Shown: positions 17,136 through 25,955, counted from the first letter of the stretch. The stretch is DNA of 64,000 bases from Suipraeoptans intestinalis (GCF_009696485.1 NZ_VULY01000018.1:755001-819000); one strand, 5' to 3'. Notes: generated by a model from the letters alone, not told the origin. Numbers and translations are program-made.

Positions 17136-18341
17136 TTACCGATTAATGATGGCGATCTTCAGTCCCGTCATTGCCAGATTTTTCTGGTGGGCCTCATTGA
17201 TTTCTTCCAGAGAATAGGTGTCTGTGATCAGCTTTTCCATCGGGAGGCCGATCCCCTTTGCCCGTTTCAGGAAATCAAAGGTGGTGGCATAATCTCTCAG
17301 CGTATATACCCAGGAACCTACCAGCGTAATTTCCTTGGAACAAAGATCAAAATGAGGATTGATGGTGGCGTCTCCTCCGTTGATAAAGAATCCCAGCTCG
17401 CACAAGCCTCCTCCGTTCCGGATAAACTTATAGATATTGGCGTGCGCCATGGGGTTTCCGGTGCACTGGAAAGCAAAATCTGCCAGATGTCCGTCAAACT
17501 GCTCCTTCACTCCCTGAGTCAGCGCTTCCAGACCCTTGTGCTCCTGGAAGTTCACCGACTTCATCGCTCCCATCTCTTTTGCAAATTCCAGCCGTTTTGC
17601 ATTTCCGTCTACTGCTACGATATTCTCAATTCCCATCGTCCGCAGCACCGCGATACAGATCAGTCCGATGGGGCCGCATCCTTGTACCACGACTCTGGAA
17701 TTGAACCGCAGGATCCCGGTAGTCTTTGCCCGTTCCACCGCGTGGATCAGTACGGCAGAGGGCTCGATCAGGATTCTGGAATACAGATCCAGGTCACTTA
17801 CGTTAAATACAGTAGAGCCTTCTCGGATCAGGATATAGTCGGAGAACCAGCCGTTAAAATGGATCTCGTCGTCCGGAAGCAGGCCATATACATCTGCCCC
17901 GCCTACGTTTTGCTTGTTCATATCAAACATGGTAATATCCGGATCGTCCTTGAAGATCATGCAAGTTACCACCTTGTCTCCCACCCGCAGATCCTTTCCC
18001 GCACTGTCCTTTTTTACATGTTTTCCCATTTTTACGATCTCTCCGGTACCCTCGTGTCCCAGCACTATCGGGATCAGTCCGAAGGGATCTCGTTTAAACT
18101 CATGGGCGTCCGTTCCACAGATCCCACAGCCTTCTACCTTTACCAGAATGTCTCCGTCTCCTACTTCCGGAAGGGGGAATTCCTTGATGTCATAATGCTC
18201 CAGGTCTGTCAGCATGGCCACCCTTGCCGTCTGGGGAATGGCTTCCTGTCCCTTTGCCGGAGCAGTCATGCCGGAGGGCTCCGCCATCATGTTGGCCAGC
18301 ACCTGTTTTACGATTTCTTCTACATTCACATTGCTATTCAT
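17136..18341 (-). CDS. Zinc-dependent alcohol dehydrogenase of the microcompartment
   Basis: Medium-chain dehydrogenase/reductase of 401 residues. The first 20 residues (NVEEIVKQVLANMMAEP) form an amphipathic encapsulation helix followed by a Pro/Ala linker, so the enzyme is probably lumenal. The catalytic domain shows the zinc-binding GICGTDAHEF and GHEGTGEIVKMG motifs and a Rossmann fold (VVVQGCGPIGLICIAV). It likely reduces propionaldehyde to 1-propanol to regenerate NAD for the aldehyde dehydrogenase, and might also reduce lactaldehyde to 1,2-propanediol since no separate reductase is seen. The ATG at 18339-18341 has an AGGAAACA ribosome site and lies 10 bases after PduP. Confidence 0.92.
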   Translation of the reverse strand: MNSNVNVEEIVKQVLANMMAEPSGMTAPAKGQEAIPQTARVAMLTDLEHYDIKEFPLPEVGDGDILVKVEGCGICGTDAHEFKRDPFGLIPIVLGHEGTGEIVKMGKHVKKDSAGKDLRVGDKVVTCMIFKDDPDITMFDMNKQNVGGADVYGLLPDDEIHFNGWFSDYILIREGSTVFNVSDLDLYSRILIEPSAVLIHAVERAKTTGILRFNSRVVVQGCGPIGLICIAVLRTMGIENIVAVDGNAKRLEFAKEMGAMKSVNFQEHKGLEALTQGVKEQFDGHLADFAFQCTGNPMAHANIYKFIRNGGGLCELGFFINGGDATINPHFDLCSKEITLVGSWVYTLRDYATTFDFLKRAKGIGLPMEKLITDTYSLEEINEAHQKNLAMTGLKIAIINR

Positions 18342-18351
18342 TGTTTCCTCC

Positions 18352-19740
18352 TTACCGAATACAAAGACTTTCGGACATGACACACTTACGCCGTTTTGTA
18401 AAGGTGCTGGCACTGGTCAGTCCTTCGCCGGTTCTGCTGGCTATGGTGAAGGTACAAAAGCCTTCGCCGCCAAATCCCAATGCTGCGTAAGAGGGCCCGT
18501 TTTTTACCAGGATCGCCGTGTCCAGCATCCTTGCGTAATGGGTGATCCGATCCACATTCTTGGAATGAATGTGTGCGGAATGCCTGTTTCCATGCTCCAG
18601 CCAGAGCGCCTGTTCTACCGCGTCTTCAAAGTCCTTTGCCCTTACGATCCCCAGAATAGGCATCATCAGTTCCTCCGCGATCAGGGGATGCTCCTTTGGT
18701 CCTTCAAAAATAATGCATCGGATCCCGTCAGGCACAGACACGCCGATCATTTCCAAAAGCGTCTTTGCATCCCTGCCCACACACTTGCGGTTCAGCCTGC
18801 CGCCTTTTAGCACCAGCTCTGTCAGCTTCTGCTGTTCTTCCTGACTGATCTGGTAACATCCCTGTTCTGTCTGCATATAATGGAGCAGCTCATCTGTGAT
18901 CTCGCTGACAGCCACCACCTCTTTTTCTGCAATACAGGGAAGATTGTTGTCGAAGGTACATCCGTTTACAATATCTCTTGCCGCTTTGGCAATGTCCGCC
19001 GTTTCGTCTACCAGTGCAGGAGGATTTCCTGCTCCTGCTCCGATCCCCCGCTTCCCGGAAGAAAGTACCGCCGTTACCACGCCCGGTCCTCCGGTCGCCG
19101 CGATCAACGGAATGTCCGGATGCTTCATCATCACATTGCTGCTGTCCATGGTAGGCTTTCTGACAGTCACCGCAATATTGTCCGGCCCGCCTGCCTCCAG
19201 AGAAGCCTCGTTGATCAGATTGACGGCATAGATGGATGTCTGGATCGCTGCCGGATGTGGATTAAATACCACCGTATTTCCGCCTGCCAGCATTCCGATG
19301 GTGTTGCAAAGCACCGTTTCACTGGGATTGGTACAGGGTGTAATGGCTCCTATCACCCCAAACGGTCCCATTTCTATCAGGGTCAGCCCCCGGTCTCCCG
19401 AATAAGCTTCTGTCTTAATGTCTTCTGTCCCCGGAACCTTTTCTGCCACCAGGTGATGCTTCAGGATCTTATCACCCACGTTACCCATTCCGGTTTCCTC
19501 TACGCCCATGCGGGCCATGACCTCTGCCTGCTCCTTTGTTTTTTTGCGAATGGCAGAAATGATCTTTTCTCTTTGATCCATGGTCATCCGTTTTACGATC
19601 TGCTGCGCTTTTTTCGCCGCCTCGATGGCCTCTGTCATCTCCTCAAACACTCCGTGCTTCGTGGCTGCATCTTTCCGGATCTCCAGCTTTGCCACCACTT
19701 CCTGCACGATATTTTGCAGCAGTTCCTCATTTATCGGCAC
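18352..19740 (-). CDS. pduP: CoA-acylating propionaldehyde dehydrogenase PduP
   Basis: Oxidises propionaldehyde to propionyl-CoA with NAD and CoA inside the microcompartment. 462 residues, in the aldehyde dehydrogenase superfamily PduP/EutE branch. An N-terminal helix (NEELLQNIVQEVVAKLE) is the encapsulation peptide and is followed by a linker. The catalytic cysteine lies in TFDNNLPCIAEKEVV near residue 270, and a GAITPCTNPSETV segment near residue 130 is typical of the family. It overlaps the upstream gene by 10 bases and precedes the alcohol dehydrogenase, its NAD-cycling partner. Confidence 0.96.
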   Translation of the reverse strand: MPINEELLQNIVQEVVAKLEIRKDAATKHGVFEEMTEAIEAAKKAQQIVKRMTMDQREKIISAIRKKTKEQAEVMARMGVEETGMGNVGDKILKHHLVAEKVPGTEDIKTEAYSGDRGLTLIEMGPFGVIGAITPCTNPSETVLCNTIGMLAGGNTVVFNPHPAAIQTSIYAVNLINEASLEAGGPDNIAVTVRKPTMDSSNVMMKHPDIPLIAATGGPGVVTAVLSSGKRGIGAGAGNPPALVDETADIAKAARDIVNGCTFDNNLPCIAEKEVVAVSEITDELLHYMQTEQGCYQISQEEQQKLTELVLKGGRLNRKCVGRDAKTLLEMIGVSVPDGIRCIIFEGPKEHPLIAEELMMPILGIVRAKDFEDAVEQALWLEHGNRHSAHIHSKNVDRITHYARMLDTAILVKNGPSYAALGFGGEGFCTFTIASRTGEGLTSASTFTKRRKCVMSESLCIR

Positions 19741-20213
19741 GAAACCACCTCCTCTAATAACTTCTTCCCGTACACAGCCAGTCCTTCATCCTGTTCTGCA
19801 CTTCCGCCGCTGATTCCCAACGCTCCGATGATCTTTCCGTTCTCCTGCAGTATCTCGCCTCCGCCAAACAGAACGATCCTGCCATGGTTGGTAAACTGTA
19901 TCCCGTACAGAGACTGTCCCGGCTGTGCAGCTTTTCCCAGTTCACTGGTAGACCTTTGAAAGGCAACGGCTGTGTAGGTCTTATTGACCGCCACATCGTA
20001 GCTTCCCCGGTAAGCCCCGTCCATACTGCGCACCAGTATGGGATGGCCCGACGCATCTGAAACGGCGCTGACGATGGCAAGTCCCAGTTCTTCTGCCCGG
20101 TCTTCTACACATTCCACCAGGGCAGCCGCCAGTTCCAGGGTCATTCCCAGACGCTTATCCCGGCTTCCGCCCCAGGCTGCTTTTACAAGCCTTGCTACCC
20201 TTTCTTCTTTCAT
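19731..20213 (-). CDS. GlcG/HbpS-like (DUF336) protein, PduO C-terminal type
   Basis: 160-residue protein of the GlcG/HbpS-like family, the domain that forms the C-terminal half of PduO. Visible signatures: LTLELAAALVECVEDRAEELGL, then VSDASGHPILVRSMDGAY, KTYTAVAFQRST and the glycine-rich end GGGEILQENGKIIGALGISGG. Relatives bind heme or corrinoid, and such proteins recur in glycyl-radical microcompartment loci where their job is unknown. It is the second gene of the aldolase operon, 19 bases after the aldolase. Confidence 0.88.
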   Translation of the reverse strand: MKEERVARLVKAAWGGSRDKRLGMTLELAAALVECVEDRAEELGLAIVSAVSDASGHPILVRSMDGAYRGSYDVAVNKTYTAVAFQRSTSELGKAAQPGQSLYGIQFTNHGRIVLFGGGEILQENGKIIGALGISGGSAEQDEGLAVYGKKLLEEVVSCR

Positions 20214-20231
20214 CTGTCTGCCCTGCCTGCA

Positions 20232-21035
20232 CTACATTCCCAGCTGTTCCATCACTTTTGCGGTAATGGAGGCTACCAGATCGGCATTGCTTGCCGCCTC
20301 TGTCTTCGGCTTGCTCTGACTCTGGCATCCGCAGCTGTGGCAGTTCTTTCCGTTTTTATTCTGGCAAAGGTCTGCCGGGTGTTTTCCCGGAATTCCCATC
20401 TTTCTTCTGATCTCGTACAGTTTTTCTACCGTCTGGCTGTCAAACTCCTTCGGTCCGCCCAGCATTTTGGACTTGTACAGCAGTTCTGCATAAAATTCTA
20501 CCGACTCCATCTTGTGGTAAGCAGACAGAAGATCCTGTGCCCAGGTCAGGGCGCCATGGCTTTCCAAAAGTACGGCGTCATAGTACGGCAGGTACTTTTC
20601 TACATTGTCCGGAATCTCTACCGTAGAAGGAGTTCCGTATTCTGCGATAGGAACACATCCCAGGGAAATGACTGCTTCCGGCATAATGGGCTGGGTCAGC
20701 GGGATCCCGGCAATAGCAAAGCTGGTGGCAAAGGTTGGATGGGCATGTACTACCGCTCCTACATCCGGCCGTTTTTCATAGACCCTCATATGCATCAGAA
20801 TCTCAGAAGAAGGACGGAAGCCTTTGTTTGCCTGGATCACTTCTCCCTTGGCATTGACCTTGCAGATATATTCCGGCGTCATAAATCCCTTGGATACTCC
20901 GGTAGGGGTACACAAAAACTCATTGTCGTTCAGCTTTACAGAAAAGTTCCCGTCGTTTGCGGCAACCATGTTTCGGTTGTAGACTCTTCGTCCGATCTCA
21001 CACATTTGTTTTTTTATTTCGTACTCATTCAACAT
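20232..21035 (-). CDS. fucA: Class II L-fuculose-1-phosphate aldolase with C-terminal encapsulation peptide
   Basis: Splits L-fuculose-1-phosphate (and probably L-rhamnulose-1-phosphate) into dihydroxyacetone phosphate and L-lactaldehyde. 267 residues: class II aldolase/adducin fold at 1-225 with zinc ligands in VVHAHPTFA and the LESHGALTWA loop, then a cysteine-containing linker (NCHSCGCQSQ) and a final amphipathic helix ADLVASITAKVMEQLGM. Free FucA is about 215 residues, so the extra 45 are a cargo tag that places the aldolase inside the shell, the mark of fucose/rhamnose glycyl-radical microcompartments (GRM5 type). First gene of its operon behind a consensus promoter. Confidence 0.94.
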   Translation of the reverse strand: MLNEYEIKKQMCEIGRRVYNRNMVAANDGNFSVKLNDNEFLCTPTGVSKGFMTPEYICKVNAKGEVIQANKGFRPSSEILMHMRVYEKRPDVGAVVHAHPTFATSFAIAGIPLTQPIMPEAVISLGCVPIAEYGTPSTVEIPDNVEKYLPYYDAVLLESHGALTWAQDLLSAYHKMESVEFYAELLYKSKMLGGPKEFDSQTVEKLYEIRRKMGIPGKHPADLCQNKNGKNCHSCGCQSQSKPKTEAASNADLVASITAKVMEQLGM

Positions 21036-21089
21036 CGCTTGTTCCTCCCTGGAATGATCATTTTATTTGTTTTTCTTGGTTCTTTTTGT

Positions 21090-21118
21090 ATTTTAATCTA
21101 AATACAACATAATGTCAA
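21090..21118 (-). promoter_or_regulatory. Promoter of the aldolase-to-DeoR microcompartment operon
   Basis: Minus strand: TTGACA (21113-21118), 17-base spacer, TAAAAT (21090-21095), 54 bases before the aldolase ATG. The spacer contains TATGTTG-like and inverse CAACATA sequence and thus overlaps candidate operator half-sites. Confidence 0.75.
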
Positions 21119-21143
21119 CTGTTTATGTGTTGTTTTATGTTGT
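21105..21143. promoter_or_regulatory. Candidate operator: TGTTG repeats at the aldolase promoter
   Basis: Just upstream of and across the -35 are TGTTG units 10 bases apart (21128 and 21138) and an inverted CAACATA (21105-21111). The same TATGTTG-type unit recurs three times at the dehydratase promoter. Helical (10-11 base) phasing of repeats is what a DeoR-family regulator with several subunits could read. Confidence 0.5.
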
Positions 21144-21195
21144 TTTTAACCGTTTCAGATCTTTTTCCCGGATTTCTATCCCATTTCCCCGTCAT

Positions 21196-21558
21196 CTAGG
21201 TTCTGGTGATCTCGCACACACTGAAATCCAGCTTCCTGCTGGCATACTCCAGAATGGCACAGACCGAGGCTTCTACCTCTGATACACTTCCTGTGATCAC
21301 CAGTGATCCGCTGACATGATCCAGGAAACCGATCTGGATCCCGGAAGCCTTCATTCCGATATCCGCCAGGATAATGGCCGTCTCCGCCGGAGTCACCGTC
21401 AGCACCCCAATGGCTGCTTTTACTTCCTTTCCGGGAGCCAGCCCTACTTTTTCATAAAGGCTTCGATCCGGATTGGCGATGATATGTGCCAGCGTCAGCT
21501 GTTTTCCCGGTACCAGCTCCTGTACGATCCTTTGTTTTTCACTGTCTCTGTATTCCAT
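21196..21558 (-). CDS. pduU: BMC shell protein PduU/EutS type (circularly permuted BMC domain)
   Basis: 120-residue shell protein. The opening IVQELVPGKQLTLAHIIANP is the PduU/EutS N-terminal extension that forms a beta-barrel over the hexamer pore. It is followed by IGVLTVTPAETAIILADIGMK, a GFLDHVSGSLVITGSVSEVE segment and the family ending FSVCEITRT. Third gene of the dehydratase operon, one base after the activase, which ties the shell to the core enzyme unit. Confidence 0.95.
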   Translation of the reverse strand: MEYRDSEKQRIVQELVPGKQLTLAHIIANPDRSLYEKVGLAPGKEVKAAIGVLTVTPAETAIILADIGMKASGIQIGFLDHVSGSLVITGSVSEVEASVCAILEYASRKLDFSVCEITRT

Positions 21559-21559
21559 A

Positions 21560-22354
21560 TCACCCTCCGATCTGACACGCCAGCATGGACGCCGACTCTG
21601 CCGCCTGTTTCAGTCGTTCCATCTTCTCCGTGGTGGGAGGAAGTACGTCTCCCATCAGATAGTTTCTCCCAAGACCTTCGTATTTGTCCTGCCCCAGTCT
21701 GTGATACGGCAGGAGAAACAGTCGTTTGACTTCCGCCAGTTCTTTCGCAAAGGAGGCGATGGCCCGGATCTCTTCCGTTGTGTCATTGAAGCCCGGGATC
21801 ACCGGAATCCGGATATTCAGTTCTGTCGCTTTCGACACTGCGATTTTCTTTGCATTTTCCAGGATCAGCCGATTGTCCTTTCTGGTGTAGGCCTTATGCT
21901 TCCCAGGATCCATGTGCTTGATATCCAGCAGATACTGATCCAGATACGGCAGAAGTTCCCGGATGGCCTGATAGGGCGCGCAGGCGGTGCTTTCCATGGC
22001 AGTAGAGATCCCCGCATATTTGGCAGCCTTCAAAAGATCTCTGGCAAACTCCGGCTGACAAAGGCTTTCTCCGCCGGAAAGGGTCAGTCCCCCTCCGGAG
22101 CGCCGGTAATAGGGGCGGTCTTTTTCTACTGTTTCCATGACTTCTTCCACCGTCACATCCCGTCCCATGATCTTTTCCTTCCCGCCTACTATCATGGTCT
22201 GGATCCGATATTCCTGGGACTCCGGATTGCAGCACCAGCGGCATCTTAGAACACATCCCTTTAAAAACACAATGGTCCGGATGCCGTAGCCGTCGTGGAT
22301 AGAGTATCTCTGGATATCAAAAATCCTTCCTTTTGTCTGTCTGTAGTCTTCCAT
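21560..22354 (-). CDS. Glycyl radical enzyme activase (radical SAM)
   Basis: Uses S-adenosylmethionine and a [4Fe-4S] cluster to create the glycyl radical on the adjacent dehydratase. 264 residues with the radical-SAM motif CVLRCRWC near residue 30 and the SAM-binding GGGLTLSGGESLCQ segment near residue 90. The extra ferredoxin-like cluster insert that many activases carry between the motif and the GGE segment is absent: these are only about 55 residues apart and hold no further cysteines. It starts 2 bases after the dehydratase stop. Confidence 0.95.
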   Translation of the reverse strand: MEDYRQTKGRIFDIQRYSIHDGYGIRTIVFLKGCVLRCRWCCNPESQEYRIQTMIVGGKEKIMGRDVTVEEVMETVEKDRPYYRRSGGGLTLSGGESLCQPEFARDLLKAAKYAGISTAMESTACAPYQAIRELLPYLDQYLLDIKHMDPGKHKAYTRKDNRLILENAKKIAVSKATELNIRIPVIPGFNDTTEEIRAIASFAKELAEVKRLFLLPYHRLGQDKYEGLGRNYLMGDVLPPTTEKMERLKQAAESASMLACQIGG

Positions 22355-22356
22355 AA

Positions 22357-24882
22357 TTAGATTCCCTGCTCTGTTCGGTTGATGATGTCGTCCTGTAAGG
22401 ACTTGGAAAGTGTGGTAAACAATGCGCTGTATCCTGCTACCCGCACGATCAGATGCGCATATTTTTCCGGATGTTTCTGTGCATCCAAAAGCGTTTCCCG
22501 GTCTACCACATTAAATTGCATGTGGCTTCCCTTCTGGTCAAAGTAGGAGCGGATCAGACTGACGAAGTTGTCCAGTCCCTTGATCCCGCTAAGGGCGGAA
22601 GGATGCAGCTTCTGGTTAAAAAGAGTTCCGTTGGAGGCAATTCCGTGATCCAGCCTCGCCACCGAGTTGGCAGCCGCCGTGGGCCCATACACATCCTTTC
22701 CAGCAGAGGGAGAAACTCCGTCCGCCACCGGTGTGTGCGCCAGCCGTCCATCGGGGGTTGCTCCCGTCTGGGCTCCCAAAGGAACGTTGGCCGATACCGG
22801 ATACAACCCTGCCTGATAGGTTCCTCCTCTTGGGTTACGGTAGTATGGAAGCGGCTTTGTATAAAGGTATGCCACTTCTCTGGCAAATTCATCAATTTCC
22901 TCCTGATCGTTCCCGAATTTGGGAACCTCGTCGATCCACTGCCGCAGCTTCCTGTATTTCTGCTTTTCTTCTTCCGGGATCAGATCCTGACTTAAGGCTT
23001 TGACCACAGCTTCCACTTCCTTTGGCCCCGTCTTTTGTCCCTGTTTCTCCAGTTCTCTCAGGATGTCCACCGCCATCTCTGTCATGCTGACCGCGTCCAG
23101 GCCTTCTCCGTAATTCAAGGCCATTGCCTTTCTATATTCTCCCAGAGTCACCTTCTTTTCTTCAAATACCAGCTTCTTGATGGCATACAGGGAGTCTGCC
23201 ATATTGGCGATCCCAAAGCCCTGGGGACCGGTAAAGTTATAGACGGCTCCGCCTTCCTGTACCGTCTTTCCTTTCTTCATACAGTCGTCCACCATCGACG
23301 ACAGGAAAGGAAGCGGACATCTCTGTGCATGCGCCACGTCGATGGCATTGTCTGCATTGACCAGAAGAGAGATCTGGTAATTCATCTGCGCTTCGTAGGC
23401 TTTATAAACTTCTTCAAAGGTGGTCATCTGCTCCACATCGCCCGTCCTGACGCCTACCAGCTCTCCTCTGTCCATTCCGTTGGAAAACACCAGTTCCAGC
23501 GGACGGCACATATTAAAGAATGCTGCGTCATGCCACCCTTCCGTTTTTCCTGCCTTCTGAGGCTCCACACAGCCGATGATGTTGTAATCCCTGGCGTCCT
23601 CCAGCGTCAGCCCCCTGCTCATCAAAGAGGGAATGATCACTTCATCATTGTAATAGGCCGGCAGCCCGATCCCCGTCCGGGTCAGTTCTGCTGCCTTCAT
23701 CAGAAGATCCTGCGGCGAACCGTTCCACACCCGGATAGACAGAGACGGCTGCGGCAGAAATACATGGTGAGACGCCTGAATACACATAAAGGAAAGATCA
23801 TTGGTCACGTCACGCCCCTCTGTATCCTGTCCTCCCACGATCAGGTTCTGGAACAGGCTGTAGCCGGCAAATCCCTCCGCACTGGCAGCATCACGGCATT
23901 TGTTCAGGTCGTTGAGCTTGACCCAGATACAGTCGATCAGCTCCTGTGCCTGTTCTCTGGTCAGCCTTCCCGCCTCCAGATCCGCCTTATAATAGGGATA
24001 CATATACTGATCGAATCTTCCCGGAGAGATGGAATGCCCACTGGATTCTATCTGGATCAGCTGCTGTACAAACCAGAAGCTCTGGCATGCTTCATAGAAG
24101 CTTTTTGCCCCCTTTTCCGGCACATTTTTGCAGTTTTCTGCGATCTTAAGAAGCTCTTCCTTCCTCCTTGGCTCCCCTTCTTTGGCAGCCAGCTCTCCTG
24201 CCAGCTTTCCGTATCGTTTCCCATAACGGATCGCAGCCTCACAGCTGATCAGAACCGCCTGCAAAAATCTGGACTTGGAGGCATAGTCAGGATCACCCAC
24301 CTGACAGCTCTCCAATTCTTTTTGTGCCTCTTCCATAATGCCCTGATACCCTTTTTGCAGTACCATTTCATATTTGACTGTTACATGACCCACTCCGTTA
24401 TAGAAATAATTCCCGGCAGTAAACATATTGTGAGCGATGGCTTTTTTGGTTTCCTCCGCCATATAATGCTCGGCCAGTTCACTGGTGGTTTTTCCTTTCC
24501 AGTAGCGGTGTACCTCCCGCAGCTTCTGTTTCGTTTCCTCTGCAATGTAAAAAGGATCTGCCGCTCTGGTCTCTACCGTATCAAATTCCTCTTCCAGCCA
24601 GGTGTAAGAAAATTCCGGATAGGTCTGGCACCCTCTCGGAGCCAGCGTGGTGCTTCCTACGATCAATTCCTGGGGACGTATCAGGATTGGAATGTGATCC
24701 AAAATATGGGCGAATGCTTTCGCCCGGCGCAGGATCATCGGTTCTCCCTCTGTTTCCTTGTAGGATTCCGTCAGCAGCACCGCTCTGGCGGATTCGATCT
24801 CCGGCATTTTGGCATACAAATGCTCTACCAGGGCCGGAATCCGGTCTGTCTTTGGAATGTCTGTACTGTTATACTTTCCCAT
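22357..24882 (-). CDS. Glycyl radical 1,2-propanediol dehydratase (B12-independent)
   Basis: Dehydrates 1,2-propanediol to propionaldehyde by radical chemistry without cobalamin. 841 residues, of pyruvate-formate-lyase type. The active-site cysteine lies in IIGCVEPQKAGKTEGWHDAAF near residue 430; the HDAAF context follows the diol/glycerol dehydratase group rather than choline lyase. The radical glycine lies in IVRVAGYSALF near residue 817. No long N-terminal encapsulation extension is present. The ATG at 24880-24882 has the ribosome site GGAGGG; an ATG four codons earlier lies inside that site. First gene of the dehydratase-activase-PduU operon behind a perfect consensus promoter. Confidence 0.93.
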   Translation of the reverse strand: MGKYNSTDIPKTDRIPALVEHLYAKMPEIESARAVLLTESYKETEGEPMILRRAKAFAHILDHIPILIRPQELIVGSTTLAPRGCQTYPEFSYTWLEEEFDTVETRAADPFYIAEETKQKLREVHRYWKGKTTSELAEHYMAEETKKAIAHNMFTAGNYFYNGVGHVTVKYEMVLQKGYQGIMEEAQKELESCQVGDPDYASKSRFLQAVLISCEAAIRYGKRYGKLAGELAAKEGEPRRKEELLKIAENCKNVPEKGAKSFYEACQSFWFVQQLIQIESSGHSISPGRFDQYMYPYYKADLEAGRLTREQAQELIDCIWVKLNDLNKCRDAASAEGFAGYSLFQNLIVGGQDTEGRDVTNDLSFMCIQASHHVFLPQPSLSIRVWNGSPQDLLMKAAELTRTGIGLPAYYNDEVIIPSLMSRGLTLEDARDYNIIGCVEPQKAGKTEGWHDAAFFNMCRPLELVFSNGMDRGELVGVRTGDVEQMTTFEEVYKAYEAQMNYQISLLVNADNAIDVAHAQRCPLPFLSSMVDDCMKKGKTVQEGGAVYNFTGPQGFGIANMADSLYAIKKLVFEEKKVTLGEYRKAMALNYGEGLDAVSMTEMAVDILRELEKQGQKTGPKEVEAVVKALSQDLIPEEEKQKYRKLRQWIDEVPKFGNDQEEIDEFAREVAYLYTKPLPYYRNPRGGTYQAGLYPVSANVPLGAQTGATPDGRLAHTPVADGVSPSAGKDVYGPTAAANSVARLDHGIASNGTLFNQKLHPSALSGIKGLDNFVSLIRSYFDQKGSHMQFNVVDRETLLDAQKHPEKYAHLIVRVAGYSALFTTLSKSLQDDIINRTEQGI

Positions 24883-24921
24883 TCTTCCCTCCATTTTGTG
24901 TGTTCTATTGGCTTTTTATGA

Positions 24922-24974
24922 ATTATATGTTGTTTTTATTGTATTTTATGTTGATTATATGTTGTTTTTATTGT
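24922..24974. repeat. Operator-like direct repeats at the dehydratase promoter
   Basis: A 21-base sequence beginning ATTATATGTTG and ending TTTATTGT occurs twice, identically, at 24922-24942 and 24954-24974. A third partial unit (TATGTTG) lies between them. The three TATGTTG cores start at 24926, 24947 and 24958, that is 21 and 11 bases apart, close to two turns and one turn of DNA. The second copy overlaps the -10 of the promoter, as expected of a repressor site. Confidence 0.75.
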
Positions 24975-24982
24975 CCTGTCAA
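24954..24982 (-). promoter_or_regulatory. Consensus promoter of the glycyl radical dehydratase operon
   Basis: Minus strand: TTGACA (24977-24982), exactly 17 bases, TATAAT (24954-24959), 71 bases before the dehydratase ATG. Both hexamers are perfect, so the operon should be strongly expressed unless repressed. Confidence 0.85.
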
Positions 24983-25026
24983 GGATGTTCTATCGCTTTT
25001 CCCACCACAACCCACAAATACACCAC

Positions 25027-25062
25027 AAAAAACAGCAGCCAGACTCTTTCTCCTGACTGCTG
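25027..25062 (-). terminator. Intrinsic terminator of the HAD gene
   Basis: Minus strand: arms CAGCAGTCAG and CTGGCTGCTG (10 pairs, one G-U) with a GAGAAAGAGT loop followed by TTTTTT. It lies about 115 bases after the HAD stop codon and insulates the dehydratase promoter from upstream transcription. Confidence 0.75.
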
Positions 25063-25175
25063 CTATTACGAACTACCTTTCTTTTTCCCGTTACGCCCAA
25101 ATTTTTCTTACTGAAAATGCAATTGCCTCTTCCGACCTCACCGGGCTGTCTGCCGATTCCTCTCTGGATTTCCTG

Positions 25176-25955
25176 CTACAACTGCCGTTTCAGAAACTCT
25201 CTCACGCTTTCCATGACGCAGGCGCTTTCGTAGCCCGCCTCCCGCCGCACCTCTTCCTTTGCCCACTTCATGGCAAAGCTGTCCGGCACCAAATGAAACA
25301 TGGGAATATCATTGGTATTGTCCCCGAATACCAGAACCTCTTCTACGGACAGCCCTCTCTCCTTCAGCAGCCACTGCAGCGCGCTTCCTTTATCTGCTTC
25401 CGCCAAAACCAGATCCAGCCAGCTTTCATCCTGAAAGCTGATCCGTACCTCGTGATCTTTCTCCCCCTTCCTTCTGATCCAGCCTCCTTTTTCCCCCGAT
25501 CCCAGAAAAAACGACATTCGAAGCACCGGTTCTGTCACTTCCCTGACGTCCCGGACGGGCATGACTGCTCTTCTTTGTTTCTGATACCTGCTTCTTAGCC
25601 CTTCATTTTCGTATTCTGTGTAGCAGGTGTGTTTCCCTGCCAGCAAAAGCTCCGCTTTCTGTCGTTTTGCCTCCTTCACCCAGTGTTCTACCGTTTCCCG
25701 GGAAATGGGTCTGCAATGGAGCATCTTTCCCTTCTGTATGATCGCGGCTCCCTCCTCGCAGATCATGGTCACTTCATATAGCACCGGCGCAAGCAATTTT
25801 TTCAGATCTCCGTAAGATCTGCCGCTGGCTACCACAAAGTCTATTTTCCGGGATCTCAGCTCCCGAATCCCGTCGAAAAATTCTTCTGGAAGCCTCTCTT
25901 CCCCCTCTTTTAACAGGGTTCCATCCAGATCACTGACAATACATTTCTTTCTCAT
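25176..25955 (-). CDS. HAD-superfamily Cof-like phosphatase
   Basis: 259-residue hydrolase of the Cof (HAD IIB) subfamily: motif I VSDLDGTLLKEG at the N-terminus, motif II VASGRSYGDL near residue 60, and motif IV VFGDNTNDIPMF near residue 210 with the metal-binding aspartates. Family members dephosphorylate sugar phosphates or flavin and pyridoxal phosphates; the substrate is not predictable. It is a single-gene unit transcribed towards, but separated by a terminator from, the microcompartment operon. Confidence 0.9.
   Translation of the reverse strand: MRKKCIVSDLDGTLLKEGEERLPEEFFDGIRELRSRKIDFVVASGRSYGDLKKLLAPVLYEVTMICEEGAAIIQKGKMLHCRPISRETVEHWVKEAKRQKAELLLAGKHTCYTEYENEGLRSRYQKQRRAVMPVRDVREVTEPVLRMSFFLGSGEKGGWIRRKGEKDHEVRISFQDESWLDLVLAEADKGSALQWLLKERGLSVEEVLVFGDNTNDIPMFHLVPDSFAMKWAKEEVRREAGYESACVMESVREFLKRQL

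Noticed and set aside
23035-24921. Long open frame (628 codons) on the plus strand
   Set aside because: It lies antisense to the glycyl radical dehydratase, has no ribosome site and its translation is not protein-like; it is a shadow of codon use in the real gene.
24903-25000. Direct repeats that might be a short CRISPR-like array
   Set aside because: Only two full copies and one partial copy, with an 11-base spacer and a promoter overlapping them; operator repeats explain them better.
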